Notes: generated from the sequence alone by a model not told the origin. Positions 49,910 to 63,373 are shown, counted from the stretch's first letter. The stretch is DNA of 64,000 bases from Eopsaltria australis (GCA_034509425.1 JAVTVJ010000373.1:124001-188000), one strand, 5' to 3'. A program made the numbers and translations.

Positions 49910-52900
49910 GCAGTGATAGAGTCAATACCTTAATGGGCCTTACATGGCTAAATAAGGTAATGAAATTAAAGATTTATGCTTCTGTTTGGTAATCAGGTTA
50001 AGAAACTTGTGAGATTTTGCTACACCTGAACATCAGGCAATGTCATGTATTTATGCTCACTGGGCCTGTCAAATTCCAAGGGCATTAAAATATGGTCATC
50101 TTAAAAGCTCCCGGTTTGGATTTCAATGAGAGCTCCAAGACCTCCAAGTCCTTAGCACTGCAGAAAACACAACCACTTTTATCCAGGCATCCAAATTTTG
50201 TCCAACAGCCAACATTTCAGTTTGAACTTTTTGCCCCTCATTCATGATCCCATTTGGGATCTGATCTTTTCAACACATTTGCTGTGTTCAAAATAGGCAA
50301 GTTCCATCAGGAACATGAAAGAGCAGATAGAGTATTGGATGGCACCTCTGTACAGGAAAGCAAGGATGGAATGCAGTGCATGTTTTCTGGGTGCACAGAA
50401 CAATAGGAGGAAATCAGACCTGCCAAAGAAAAGGGTCAAGCAGAGAAAAAAGCTTGACTGTTTTGGCTGCATAAGAAAGGGATAGCTGTGAGCAGCCAGA
50501 AAATTATCAAAGAACAGCCTGAATGCCTAGGGCTTGTTCTAAGTCAATGCTCTCCTGCAAGCAGCCTTAGGAAGTTGCCACCATTATGGTCCAGAGAGAC
50601 AGGAACAGAGCATGGCATGTTGTACTTGTATGCAACTGTACTCCTAGATTATACTTTGAATAGCTTTCCACCTCAGTGTTAGATCAGTCCTTTCAAAAAG
50701 CTTATCAGCAGCAAGAAATATTTTCCAAGTTGGAGAAACTGCCAAAGAAGATCAGAGAAGGTGATCTGACAGTACTGCTGCCTCAAAAATAGTGACCAAC
50801 AGCCGGCAGACTTGTCCCCCACCTACAAGTCTGAGTCTGTGCTTGTGTTTAGGTTTACATTCTACAATGGGAGTCCATTTCCACCACTATTCTTTGAAGA
50901 ACAGAAGACAAATATCAATACATTCTTCTCCATGGCTGTTTCCCCACCTGTGGTGTCAGCTGACCTATTCTAGATTTAAACTTGAGAGAACCGAAGATTA
51001 AACTAAGTGGGTGAAATGAAGTAAGATCAGAAGCTCATGCCCCAAGCATCGGGGCAGATTCTGCTTTTGATTTTTGATGGAGTCCATGGGGATGGTTTAA
51101 GTGGATGAGGAGAGCTGCAGCAGCAATTTCAGGAAGAGCTCATCAGAGCTGTATTTTTCTGCTAAATCCAGATTCAAAGCACAGAAGAAATACGCTCAGG
51201 CTGAAAAAGAGTATTTGACAGGGAGGGTAAAGTGGAAAGCCCAGTTTACAATTGCACAGATTCAAAATACTCCATCTATCCTGCAAACAAGCAGCAAATG
51301 TATGGTGTCATTGACGAACAGCTGAGGTATAAATCACCACTCTGATATATGTGCATACCGATTAAATTTATGAGATTCACTACTAAGATGCAACTCATTC
51401 CAGGGAAGAAGGTGATTGTTCACCACGTTTGCAATGTACTTACAAAGCTTCCTGGATTGGAAATATCATAATTAGAAAATGTGCATGCACACACTTAGAA
51501 CTAATTATATAAGAAAGCATATAATATTTTAATACACACCATATTTTAGAGAAAACTTCCACCTTACAGTTGAAGGCTGCATACTAGATAGGACCTTTCT
51601 GTAGTAAGACTGCAGATATTTTCTTGCTGAAATGTATGAAATACCTCTTGTGCTTTCATTAAACAGACACTTTTTCAACAACATTTTTCATCCTTTAGCA
51701 AGCATCATGTGTTCATAAGGTCCTGGAAACCTCCTTGCCCTGAAACAAAACTTTGACGTCACAAATCCTCAGCATAGGTTTCTCCTCATACATTTGGACA
51801 GCTCTCACGATGTGAGATGTTTTAACAACGTGGCGACACTTGGGGGAGTGACATTGCATCCTGCCTCATGAAAAGTAATATCTGAAACAAGCTTATGGCA
51901 ATTCCAATGTCAGCTGCATCAGCAGCAGCTCCTGTATGTAACTCAGAGCTGTGGTTGCCTCTCTTTTCCGTGCATACAGGGTAATCCTCAGAGAAATGTA
52001 CAGCGTTACCAAAAATGTCACTGCCTTGTGTCAGCTCAAGCAGCCAAGTCAATGCGGTTTGTGCATGCACATGATGATTTTATCTTACATTTTCCATTTA
52101 GTTACTGAAGTCATGCTTACTAGGGGAAAAAATGCTATGGATTATTCTGCTCCAGTGTGTGAAAACCATGTGAAAACCATGATTGATGACACGGCTCCGA
52201 GGAATAAGCCTCAATGACATCTGCAGCACAGCTATGAGGTTACTAATAACCACAACCTGTGAATTGAGAAAGAAGCCCTTAAAAATGACTGCTGACAAAC
52301 ACAATGAAAGAGATTTATGGATTCCCCACGTCAAGAGTGCCCAGTTCTTGCAAAGTGGATGGCTTTCCTCATTCATTATGCTACTGTGACATGAAAATCA
52401 TATTCTGCTCTTTTTCCTTTTTTTTTTCCATTTCCACTGCGTGAATATCAGAGACTCCCTTCCAGGGAAAATAAATATGACTTATGCAGCCACTGAACTT
52501 TCAGAGATTTAATTCCCTTAATGGTTCAGGAAAACACGATGCCTTTGCTCCAAACAAAAGGGATATCAGCTTATCAAGAGCAGATTTTAGCAAGCCTATT
52601 ATGTGGATGTAAAATCAAAGCCACTTTTAAATCCAATTATCTGCATTCTTACTGACTTTATTCCTGAAAAATGCTTATACTAAATCATTGAAGGTTGATG
52701 TCTCTAGTGTTAAATACACTCAAACACTGCTAAGTTCACAGTGGTCAGGGTCCTCTATCAAGTGTGTTGTAAAATGTAGTCAGGAAGAATCTAGAAGACT
52801 CTCACCCACACACAAAGACACAAGGGTTGTTTCTGTATCACATGGTAAAAATAAATATATTAAAGGTAGAAAAGAGACAGTGGGTCAAATATTTATAAAT

Positions 52901-53913
52901 GAAGAAACCTGGTTCACTGGCAAGGGTTATTCTCAAAGCTACTTGTAACCAAAAGACTTGTACTGTCAGAGCACCTTGCAGTTAACCCTAGTTCTGACAC
53001 TGTGATCTTCTGTTTTAGTCTGGTGGAAAACCATGCAGCTGTGAAAGTTGGAAATAGCTATTCTTCTTACATCAGTCAGGGCTTCTATGGTAGTATCTTG
53101 CTATGTAGAGAAGAAGAAAGGAAGGTAATGTCTGAATCTGCATATACAGCAATTCCTGAGATCCACAACTGACATTAAGTGAAAAGGACCTTGTGCTTTT
53201 TGAAGGATTTTTGTGTTTTAAGGTCTTGGGCTGAGACAGAAGTTGTATGGAGGGAAAAACAGATAATGCAAAACTGCTGTGTTGCTAATTTATGTCAAAC
53301 CAGCAACCTTAAAACTACAGAAACGCTGTGGGTCGCAGGAGCGTTCAAGGCACTCTTAGTCTCTGGTAATACGAGATTCTGTCAGGTCAGTCAAGCTCTG
53401 TATCTGCTTGGGGATTTGGCACTGCCACCCATCTGTGTAGTGGGAAGCACCTGCACTGCTCCAGCACACTGTGTTACACTGCTGAAGAGTTTGCTCACCT
53501 TAATAGAGCTCATATGCTGGGACAAAATATGAGAAGGAAACGCCTTGATACATATACCTAATCTACAGAACTTTATGTGGATTACGTTTGCAAGTTCTGG
53601 TATCTCTTCCATTTTTAACACTTAAACATGAGCATTTTCCCTCTAAAGATCATTTAGAGAATAATCTGGGAGTAAGATATACAGCCTAGTTGGTTGTTAG
53701 TCATCATCAAAGAGATATCAAAGGGTTACAGAGAAGGTTCAAATACTTATCCAACCTGGTCACAGAAAAATAAATATCAGGCTGCAAATAAGTCATAAGA
53801 GAATGAAATAATTTAATTCCAGCATATGTCCTAATGAGAAAGATTGTATATGGGAAATGTGACAAAAGGTATAAAATGAACAGGCGAGCAGCTGGACAAT
53901 GATGAACTGCATT
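49910..53913. other. 4 kb of unique sequence without a supported gene
   Basis: Open frames reach 117 codons (53179-53532, plus) and have no known motif. An 11-bp tandem duplication (GTGAAAACCAT twice) lies at about 52157-52179. No transposable element recognised. Confidence 0.5.
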
Positions 53914-54002
53914 GTGGAAATATGAGGAAATTAGTGTACCTTGTGGATCATGTGAAAAGATGAGGAAATTATTGTATGTGGTATGTCATGTGAAAATATG
54001 AG
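53914..54002. repeat. 38-bp minisatellite, about 2.3 copies
   Basis: Units start at 53914, 53952 and 53990, exactly 38 bp apart. Each begins GTG(G/A)AAA(A)(T/G)ATGAG, and the first two end with a CAT at the same phase. Copies 1 and 2 differ at several sites, chiefly in the middle (ACCTTGTGGA against ATGTGGTATG). The third is cut after about 13 bp. The array borders the CR1 fragment on its right. Confidence 0.85.
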
Positions 54003-54054
54003 TTCCACCCTAGGCTTCATTATCAGAGCCTTCTTGTTGATGTAGGCTGGTTTT

Positions 54055-54510
54055 GCTGAGAAATCCTCCAAGGACAGAGGTCATACAACATCCCCTGGCA
54101 GCAGGTTCCTGTCCTCACTTGCCCTCAAGATGAAAAAGCTTATCTCTTTGAACTCCTCCTGTTTCAACTTTACACACATTATTCTTTGTCCTCTCACCAG
54201 GCATCCCTGTGAGCAGCCTGGCACCATCATGCCCTACTGGTAGAGACTGGGAAGCTGCTGTTAACCCCTCACTAAAATCTTCTCTTCTCCAGGGTAGATG
54301 AGCCCGTATTACCCAGCCTCTGCTCTCAGGGCAAGCAATCCAGGTCCCACCATATTGGTGGGCCTCTGCAGATCACACTCCAGTTTACCCCTGTCTCCCT
54401 TGTACCAGGGGGCCCCTAAGTGGTCTCACATCCCTGGTCCTGCTGGGTGTACTGCTCCTAGCATATCTCAGTGTGTGCTTGTTTGCCTGTGCTGCAGGTA
54501 GGTGCTTTGC
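54055..54510 (-). mobile_element. CR1 LINE, 3' and internal fragment, reverse orientation
   Basis: The longest CR1 piece here. Read on plus it shows 'cctccaaggacagagg', CTTTGAACTCCTCCTGTTTC, 'cacattattctttgtcctct', CACCAGGCATCCCTGTGAGC and 'gcctggcaccatcat'. It then has AATCTTCTCTTCTCCAGGGT, GATCACACTCCAGTTTACCC and 'ctgtctcccttgtaccaggg'. These follow, in order, the reverse complement of the CR1 3' UTR and the end of ORF2. The right end (about 54440-54510) is strongly diverged and the boundary is approximate. Many substitutions and the absence of the ATTCTATGA end mark it as old. The open frames over it (54298-54759) are remnants or chance. Confidence 0.88.
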
Positions 54511-57500
54511 CTGCAGGGTTTTCCGGAGCACACTGCAGAGATGGGTATCCACACAAGCTCCAAACCAGCCACCGTGTGGACTCAATTTTTTTGCCAAGGA
54601 AGTTGTTAGGCTGCAGAAGAAATTAACCAGAGTGGATCTCCATGCTGCTGCAATCAGATGATTTCTGGTACCTGCAATAACTTGCTTAGAGTTAATTGGA
54701 CAATACAGCATGGCACAAGTGGCACTGTGGTCGTCTCCTTTCATAACGAAAGAGAACAAGATGTAACTGTCATAGCTGGTAGCTGTGACAGTCTGAAGAC
54801 ACTAAACAGCAGGCTTAAAACAGCTATCTTAAAACAGAAATGTGAGAGTTCTAGAAGTCAAACTTAATCACCTACTCAGCTTCCTGAATGCCTGTGCTCT
54901 CAGCAAGAGCGACCTTGAATCAACTTAGAGCTTTATTTTCCATAATGCAGGGACACCCTCACACCCAATATGTAGTACTCGGCATCATCCTAGACAGAGG
55001 CAGATGTAAATGTTGGCTGCTTCCTGATACTATAACTGTGAGTTACAAGCTTCTGATAGTAGTAACTGTCTCTTTGTCCTCCCTAAAGGTTTTATTTATC
55101 CTGAATTATAAATGTCCCTTTTTTTTCCTCAAAAATATATGCAAAATCCTATAAGGGATATAAAGTAAAAACTGTGCATGTGTCATGCTGAAACGCAAAA
55201 TGAGAAGCCAGGCAGTCAACTGTGTAAGACTAATAAAGTAAATATTACAATATTGAAAAACTATTCCTTATGAAAGACAGCTTTTGAGGGGTAGGGAGGA
55301 GGACAAGGGAAAGAAGAGTGTATGCTCCAGAGGTATGAAACAGTTGAATGAAACAGAAAGACTATCTTGCCAATAAATATGCAAAGCAGATTCTCAAACA
55401 CTTTTCTGAGAAATATTGCATTTTATTTGAAAGAACATGAGAGACACTGCCTAGTCATTATCTAGAAGGCATACTCATTGGCATGGTACATTAATGTTAA
55501 GTCATCTAGTCTATGTTTGATTGGAGACAGGGCAATTTTAAATTTAGCACTGCAAAATCAGCCAGGTCATATGGAACCCTTCTTCGAAGTTTCTGAAAAA
55601 TCTTAACTGTTCATATACCTGAAAAACCCTCAGCCTGGGCCAGAGAAGTCAGTTTAGGCTGATACCCTGCTTCTCATCATGTCTACTGGTAGATAGGGGA
55701 AAGACAGAGACTCTTTCCTGGAAATATCCTGTGACCATATTTGCAGAGATTTAGAGCCCTTCAGAGCTGGATACTGTCTCCAGATCCCCATCTCCAATTA
55801 TTACAGAGTTGTATTCCTAAACTTAGATAAACCATGCAGTCACAGGAAAAAATTTAGGGGTTTCTTCTCTCTTCTGCCTCATACAGTACATTACAAACTT
55901 TCTAAACTCTATTTTTATGTTATTAATAAAGCAAATAATTGAATGAATAAGTTAAAATGTGCCCTCCTTTTGTGGGAAAACTAGAGCAGTAAAATGCTGC
56001 AGAACTAAATCTCTTCTGAACATAATGACTGTGGTGGAGTCTCATCTCTTACACCTGCCTAGGGTAGCCCCTGCCTGTTCCTTCAGACTTTGCATCTGGC
56101 ACCAGGAATTGATGCTAAACAGTGCAGCAGATGTGAAGAATACTATTTTTCTGAAAGATTCAAAGGAGCCTTTCTTTTCTTTGGAATCCTATCAAAATTG
56201 GTTTGGCCAACTTCAGAGGTTCTCCACCCAGCTCTGTTTAAAGTTGAGTCTGATAATTTTTCAGCAAATAAAGCAAAGCCATTAATCATCCCTTTGGGTC
56301 ACTCAGGACAGCAAGGTCTAAGATGATAAACAGTAAGTCACCCAGGCTGCTGCTATGTGAGTACATCTGTTAATGAGGAGTTGGATAGAGCTGCAGGGGC
56401 CTCCTGCTCTTTCTGACTCTGCCCTGTACAATACACAATCATGGTCCGAACTCATCTCTTTTTGGTCATACTGTGAGTTAACAAATTCTGAGTGGCCACA
56501 CAATCATAAGCAGGGGACAGCAAACTGGGTGATATGTGGTATATAGGACCTGCCCAGGATCAGAAGGGAAGTCTCACGGAAATTAGAGCCATATGACAGT
56601 TGATCAAAATATTACTCAGGGTTTCATGCCAGAGCTATCCCAGTGGCACCTACAGCCTGAGTTGGTCTCTCAGCCATATCTCATTTTCTAGGGAGGGCTC
56701 AGCCACCCCAAGTGCTTGGGAAAACAGGGTGTCCTCCCTGGGCATATTTTGAGATCTTGCACATATTGTGCCATAGGAAATCTACAGTCATTGAATCTGT
56801 ATGTCCTGGACACGGGAGCTGAGAAGATGCTGATGAGGGTCTGCACTGAAAATGCAAGGAAAGAAGGCAATGATGGCCACTCCTAACTGGCTCAAACAAG
56901 CATAGTGCCAACCACCCCATTTCAGGGAACAAAGGAAAACCATAAACACCTTTCCTTACTTCTGTGCTCAACAGTTCATCCACCAGAGAACACATTCTCA
57001 AGAGTTGGCACAAATCAGGGCTTTAACGCTGCACTTTCCACTAGTCCACAGACCTTCCAATGAAGTTATTAATTCCCAAAAGTTTGATATCTAGTCTCTC
57101 ACCAACCCTGTCCTCCCTTGTCTGGGTTTCACCTTCTGACTGACACTCATTCATAGAAGGGTGTACTGAAATCGATTCCTCTTCATGTCTCAGACTGGAC
57201 AGGTTTCTTTTCCTGTGAAGACAGTCTCCAGCAATCCCCATCCACTCTATATGCACCTCTTCCCCTCTTGCTCACCTGCACACACCAGGTGACGTATCTG
57301 GCACCTTTCCCAACAGTTTCAAACTTGTGAATTATTGATCTGGCTCTGGCTGAGGCTTGTAATCCACCTTTTCAACAATATTTGTATTATCTCTGTGTCA
57401 GTGTACACAGTTTTTAGCAAACACAAGCCTATCATAGCAAGTCTTGTCCCTAAATAAAATAGAGTCCTTTTTCACAAAAATTCCCTCAAGAAATTCTCTG

Positions 57501-60322
57501 GTTCCCTGTCCCCACCAGCTCTCTGGCTTATTCCTTGAGCCACAGTTTACTGTAGAAAGTATCATAGATCACCCCCAGCTCTGAAACGATAAATAGAATA
57601 TATATGTAAATATATACATATATTATACTGTTCATGAATATAGAAATATGCCCGTAATCAAATTAAGGAAGACTGACAATGGCTGAATCCCTAGCAAGTC
57701 TTTCTTGATGGACACTTTTTGTAAATACTGACCTCCTTCAACTACACAACAGCAACTCCTCCTGGGTTGCTTTTCATAAATGTATAGGGTCATAGCTTAA
57801 TTAAAAATTAACAGTGATTCATTATAGTTATCCCTTTCAGCAGTCAAGGAGCACATTGGTCTTGCTGGTCACATCATTTTGACTGTAATGAGGGAAGGGG
57901 GAAACTAGTGTTGTACATAATTTTTCTCAAAATGACATGAAGCCTTTGGTTTTATAATTGTTCAAACATGGTCCAAACAGGAGAAGACTTTTTCCTGTTT
58001 TCTTATTGTCTTTTCACGCAAAAGTTTGAAACAGTTTTGTTGTGAGGCACCCCTTGAGCCCAAGCACTCTGTCTAGCACAGCAGGACACTGCTAAGATGC
58101 CCCATTCATAAAGTGAAATATCAGCTGTGCTGTTGTGTAACAGTGAACAGGGGATCTACCACTAGAAGCAGCACAACTCTTGAATGTCTCAAAGTCCAGC
58201 AAGTGTCCAACCACCATGAAGTTTGGTCAGATTTGTTTCATTAGAAGTTATTTCACTCTGTTAAGGTCTGTCATCAGGGAATGGCTTCCACAGATGCAGC
58301 ACGCAGCAGGTACCTAGTGCAGAAGGGGGGAATGATCTTCTGTATCATTCAGGTTATCATTGTCATACAGTAGACATATTTTTCTCCAATAACAGTGCTG
58401 TAACTTGCAAAACATCCAGGGCTACATTTTGATTCCTCTTCTCTGCTGATAAAATGCAAACCATTTTTCTTTCCTGTGTATGCACCCGTGGCTATTTATT
58501 ATTGCTTCCTGCACCCATCAGCAACAAAATTCTTGCTGTTTCATCAGTGAGAAAGTCTAAACAATTTATAGATCATAACTTCCTCTATGAGAAATGTGAA
58601 TTATGTGGCCAATAGGGCCTTCAGCTACTTGCATCAGTATTTTTTCCCCAACCAGTCTCTGAGATGGTTATCTACACTTTCATTACCCCAAGATCACATT
58701 AATGCCATTCAGTGCTGACTGGTCTGCCTGACAAAGCTGAGCATAAACCCAGGCTGATGCAGACTGTGACTGACAGTTTTCATAAGAAAAGCAAAAGCCA
58801 GGAGCACATATCACCTCCCTGGAAAGAGCTGCATTTGGCTGCCAGTTAAATATATGAATTTTAAAATCGTTAAATTTGATATGCTGTATTAAATGTTACA
58901 TGATCTCATTATAGTCTATATCACTTTCTCTTCATGTTCCTGAATGTCTTTGACAGTCATCTGTCAAATCACAGGAGCTGATGACCATTTGCAGAGTAAA
59001 ACCTCGTACATTGGCAATGAGCAGGAAGCAACACTTCCAGGGAAAGCACCTTCATAAGGAAGTGGAGGAAGAAGGGTAGGACAGAGAACCAGGATCTTGC
59101 TTTAAATCTGGGATGCAGGGTAGCACCTAAGAGCTGTCATGCCATAACACACCATGCCTCTTAAGATGCAGAATTCTGTAACAAAAAATGCTTTTTCATG
59201 TTGTATAGCATGTGGCAAACACAAGTTTAAGCAGTGGATTTATTTGGGAGGTAAGAAGAGTATGAAAAACTGAATAAAATGCTAATAAGTTCACCATAGT
59301 AGCTGGTGGCTTATTTAGATTAATTCAGTTCTCTCTACTTTAGTTTGTTTCTACTTATTTTTACTATTGTTGTGCCACAGATTTGTGTATTGACAGACTC
59401 AGTCACATCCTAGTCATTGTCATGAAAATTCATGCTTCCAGGGCTAGGTACAACTTGAACTTTTGACACCAAATTTGGCTGAGATATTTCCAGTGAAACA
59501 CATTTTGAAGCCAAGTTATGATCCAAATCAGGAGAAACTTCTGATCAGGACAACCAAAAGAGGCAAAATTTTCTGAAACAAGAGGAAAGCTGCTTCAAAA
59601 TTGTCATAACCTTTTGACATTTTAAAATGCACAATAGTGATATCTTGAAATAACATTGCCACTCTCTGTATTAACATACAGATTTTGAAAAAAAAATTTT
59701 GAAATATTAAAAATTATTCAAAACAAAATGAAATATTTTCTGTTCTATTCCAAATGCATTATTTGAATAATTTTTATTCTGTTACTTCCTTAAGTTTCTC
59801 ATGATCCTAAATGCCTTACCTTATTCTCTTACCCTCTTCTTCCGAGTCAGCAAATCTGTCATCAAGTTCATTTCTTGTCCAGCTCAACTTGACACCATAA
59901 AGACATTCAAGGTAATAGAATACTGGCCTAAACTTTTGGTGATAATAAAAGTGAAATGACTATGAAATGCTGGCATTATCTTCAATTTGTCACAGGAGAT
60001 GAAGGGTCATTCACTCAGAACCACTGTTATAAGCTGTCTGCCAATTCAAGCTATCATATTGTATGGTCTGTACCCCTCCTCCATACAATTTGTCCACTTA
60101 ATTTGAAATCCTGTGATCCTTTGCAATTTCATTTCTCCTTTCAATTACTTGACTTGTTCATTTTTCTGAGCCCCCTGAAACTGCACTGCCTATATACATT
60201 TATAACTTTTTTCCTTTTACTTTCTTTTTTCTTTTTATGCGATCTTTGCTCTTGTTTGAAAGCAAGTAAGTTTCATTTGAACTTCTTTGTTTTCTTCCAG
60301 TGTTTCCTTAATCCTAACCTTT
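54511..60322. other. 5.8 kb of unique sequence without a supported gene
   Basis: Open frames reach 131 codons (59956-60351, plus; Phe/Leu-rich, from T-rich DNA) and 108 codons (55959-56285, plus). None is recognised. A short AT-rich quasi-palindrome lies at 57598-57630. Nothing else is supported. Confidence 0.5.
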
Positions 60323-60375
60323 ACTTATCTGGTTGTCTATTTACCAGATAAGTACCACTTATCTGGTAAATAGAC
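60323..60375. repeat. 19-bp perfect inverted repeat, 3-nt loop, with a third related arm
   Basis: GTCTATTTACCAGATAAGT (60335-60353) and ACTTATCTGGTAAATAGAC (60357-60375) are exact reverse complements separated by ACC. In addition, ACTTATCTGG already occurs at 60323-60332. The order is arm, reversed arm, arm. A stem this long with so short a loop is far beyond chance. The three-part pattern is the expected footprint of a replication fork switching to a nearby template and back. It could fold as RNA or extrude as a cruciform. Confidence 0.95.
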
Positions 60376-60433
60376 CACTTGTTTCACTTCATAATTCCCT
60401 GAACTGTCTTTCTTTCAAATAAAAAAACAAATT

Positions 60434-60667
60434 GGGAGAGGAGAGGAGAGGAGAGGAGAGGAGAGGAGAGGAGAGGAGAGGAGAGGAGAGGAGAGGAGAG
60501 GAGAGGAGAGAGAGGAGAGGAGAGGGAGGAGAGGAGAGGGGAGAGGAGAGGAGAGGAGAGGAGAGGAGAGGAGAGGAGAGGAGAGGAGAGGAGAGGAGAG
60601 GAGAGGAGAGGAGAGGAGAGGAGAGGAGAGGAGAGGAGAGGAGAGGAGAGGAGAGGAGAGGAGAGGA
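60434..60667. repeat. Pentanucleotide GGAGA (AGAGG) array, about 233 bp
   Basis: About 46 GGAGA units run on plus with no pyrimidine throughout. The array is regular except for a disturbed block at about 60505-60541, where units lose or gain one to three bases. Left of it lie about 14 clean units and right of it about 25, so the right side expanded more recently or stayed purer. Long purine-only strands of this type can form triplex DNA. Open frames across it encode only charged Glu-Arg-Gly or Ser-Pro-Leu repeats and are artefacts. Confidence 0.97.
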
Positions 60668-63190
60668 ATGCATTTGCTGGTCTTGGGCCCTATTCCCTTT
60701 AATGGCAGATAATTCTCTTGCCTTCTTTGCACCATCTGTTGCTGCCTATTTCCAAGCAAAATTGTAGTACACTGGCTGCATCATCATGAACAGATCACTG
60801 AAGACATCTGCTCAGTGAGCAGAGGTGGTCAGAAGAGCAAATGAGACATGAGACTGCAGTGGGGAATAACAGAATAACATTGTCTTGATTTCTGGATGTG
60901 CTGAGAATTTTTTGATCTCACTGGACTTGTCCACGCAAAGAAGAGCTTTGGTACCTCTGGAAACCAGCCAGCTGCTGGAACACTCTCCAGTAGACTATGT
61001 GGTCCAGCTGTGCCCATGCCTGCATGGGCAGAGAGAGGACATAGGCAGCCTCAGGAGGTAAGAAATGTCCCACCTCAAGTTTCCAGTCTGTGTGTGCAGG
61101 CTGTGCACAGACTGCTTCAGGGGGCTGTTTTGGCAGCTGACACCCTTATAAGCAAAGCAGTGACAGAGAAATGTCCATAATAGAATGAGGAAAAAAGCTA
61201 TTGTTTCTACAGAGGCTAAGTGGACACTGCTTGGCCATGGGGAAGAAGTTATTGCTGGCCTAGACCTTCCTCACGGATAAATCTCAGCTCTGAACTGAGG
61301 TCTCTCCCCATCATGAGAGCTGTCATTTTTCCCATAATGGGACAACGGATATTTTAGCTTCCAAGAAACAGTTTTGCAGCCACTCATAGCTCAGTCATCT
61401 TCCAGGTTCAGTTCTCACCTGCTCCAGTTCTTCTGTCTTCCTGCCTGGAGTCTGGAAGCTTTCAATGCCTGCTGTCAGCACATTTCAAGATGCACTAACT
61501 TAAAATGAGACAAATTTCTCTTAGCATTTAATTCACCTTGCTGGCATGTGCCAAGGGAGGCATGTCATGTTTACATATGGCTTTTTGTTATAAAGTATTA
61601 CCTGTCATGTGACATAAGTCACATCCTAGTTTAAAAAGAGTCTGAAGTGAGGTAAAACCATTCTCAATTATCCAAAATAGCATGGTGACAATATTCCCAC
61701 AACGAAAAAGGCAAGAACCTGGATTTAAAAACATTTTGTTTTCATATATCGTCCAACTTAATGGAAAAAGATATTCCATTGTTTAAGACAACAAGTGCGA
61801 TAAAAAGATCTACTAACACCATGCAACATTGGCCCCCAAAGCCTTGCCAATCATACCAAAGACAAATTGCCTTGCTTAAATTTGTTCTGTTGGAGTTTTT
61901 TATCTTTGTAGGAAATGCAGTAATTTCAATTTTGCAAATACCTTGTTGCATAAACTAATTTCTTAAGTTTCTTATTTAAGTTGTTGGGAGCAGAGCACAA
62001 GGCTTGAACAAGTGATAGCAGTGGCTCTGGAAGGGAGGTGCTGCTTTGGTTGTCCCTCTGCACCGAGTCTCAATCAGAAACATGCACATTCCCTAATTCC
62101 TGTGAAGACATTCAGTCACTTTCTGTGGGAATGTTGGAGCACATTGGCCCTAACTACCAGGTTCCTTCCTAGAGCAGATAGTGAGGTAGGGCCAAAAAAG
62201 GGGCAGGCTGAGGGTTATGAGGCTCAGGCAGGACTGAGCAAGCTGAGATTCTTGTGATTTCAATTAGCAGTTAATTACTGCCCACTTGTGGCAAAATGAC
62301 AGGGTCTTGGTTGGAAAAACCTGCAGAAGCAGCAGATACCCAGCTGCAACTGCAGCAGGTCTCTACAATTTGATGGTGACGTGATGGTTTCCCTTCTCTT
62401 CCTCTATCAGGGAAGATGTCTTCAGCAAAGCAAGGAGAAAGGTGGATAGCTGGAAGACACCATGCTATATAAAACATGCTTCTGCTGCAGAGATTGAAAC
62501 AGTTAAATGTTTTGTGCAGCACCAGCACATAACAATGTAAATACAATCCTGCAAAACAGGGAAGCTTACAGCAAAAAATCTCCACAAAATATTACTGCAA
62601 AAATCCCAATACAAAAATGCATTTTTAGCTCTTGTTTACAATGTAAGATTGAATTCAGATCCTAAATTGAGTACGTTAATTGTGGTCTAATAGATAATCT
62701 GCTAACAAATATTATTTCACAAATGGTGGGTCTGTATTTCTTTGTCAGCACATAGGGATGAATGATCTATCTCTTTATATATGACTAAACCTAAAGCAAT
62801 TTTATCAGCTTATTATTACACAAGTGCTTCAGGATAGTAATACTGGCTTCTCCCTGCAAATCAGGAACTTGAAAGCTCTAAAAGCAAGGCTTGTGAAATA
62901 TAAAAATTTTACAGCCTGAAATGTTTAACAGTTTTATGAAATGAGCGGCCATTTCAGACTGATTTGTTGTTTTAAAGCCTGCTTCATGAGATCCTGCTAT
63001 TTGCAGCAGAGTACATCAAGGACCTTTCAATTCAGAGGCTTGAAGAGGCTACAGCCTGGAAAACTTCAAGGGCAAGGGCAAGATCAGTGAAGGGAGGGGT
63101 ATGGCATTATATCATCCTTAGGAATATTGCATCTATTACACGTAGCTCAGCTCAGCAAGAGCAGCTTTTCCAGAGTCGTTGCTATGACTT
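60668..63190. other. Unique sequence without a supported gene
   Basis: A 9-bp perfect inverted repeat with a 2-nt spacer lies at 61011-61030 (TGCCCATGC, GCATGGGCA). Open frames are at most 104 codons (62271-62585, minus) and unrecognised. Confidence 0.5.
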
Positions 63191-63373
63191 TTCACAGAAT
63201 CAGAGAATAGCCTGTGTTGGAAGGGACCCACAAGGATCATCGAGTCCAACTCCCAGCCCTGCACAGCACCATCCCTAAGAGTCACACCATGTGCCTGGGA
63301 GTATTGTTCAATTCCTTCCTGAACTCAAACAGGCTTGGCCTGACACTTCCCTGGGCAGTCTGTTCCACTGCTC
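63191..63373 (-). mobile_element. CR1 LINE, 3' fragment, reverse orientation
   Basis: Starts with TTCACAGAATCAGAGAATAG, the CR1 end motif with substitutions. It continues with 'gttggaagggacccacaagg', ATCATCGAGTCCAACTCCCA, 'gccctgcacagcaccatccc' and TAAGAGTCACACCATGTGCC. Then come AACAGGCTTGGCCTGACACT and 'tccctgggcagtctgttcca'. Similarity is high and ordered over about 180 bp, making this one of the two least-diverged copies here. It differs in type from the 27913 and 30740 copies, which carry 'attaaggtt' after the terminus. Confidence 0.95.

Noticed and set aside
60389..60767. Three long open frames with Ser-Pro-Leu or Glu-Arg-Gly repeats
   Set aside because: They are produced by the GGAGA array, which contains no stop codon in these frames. 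There is no sign of a gene outside the array.
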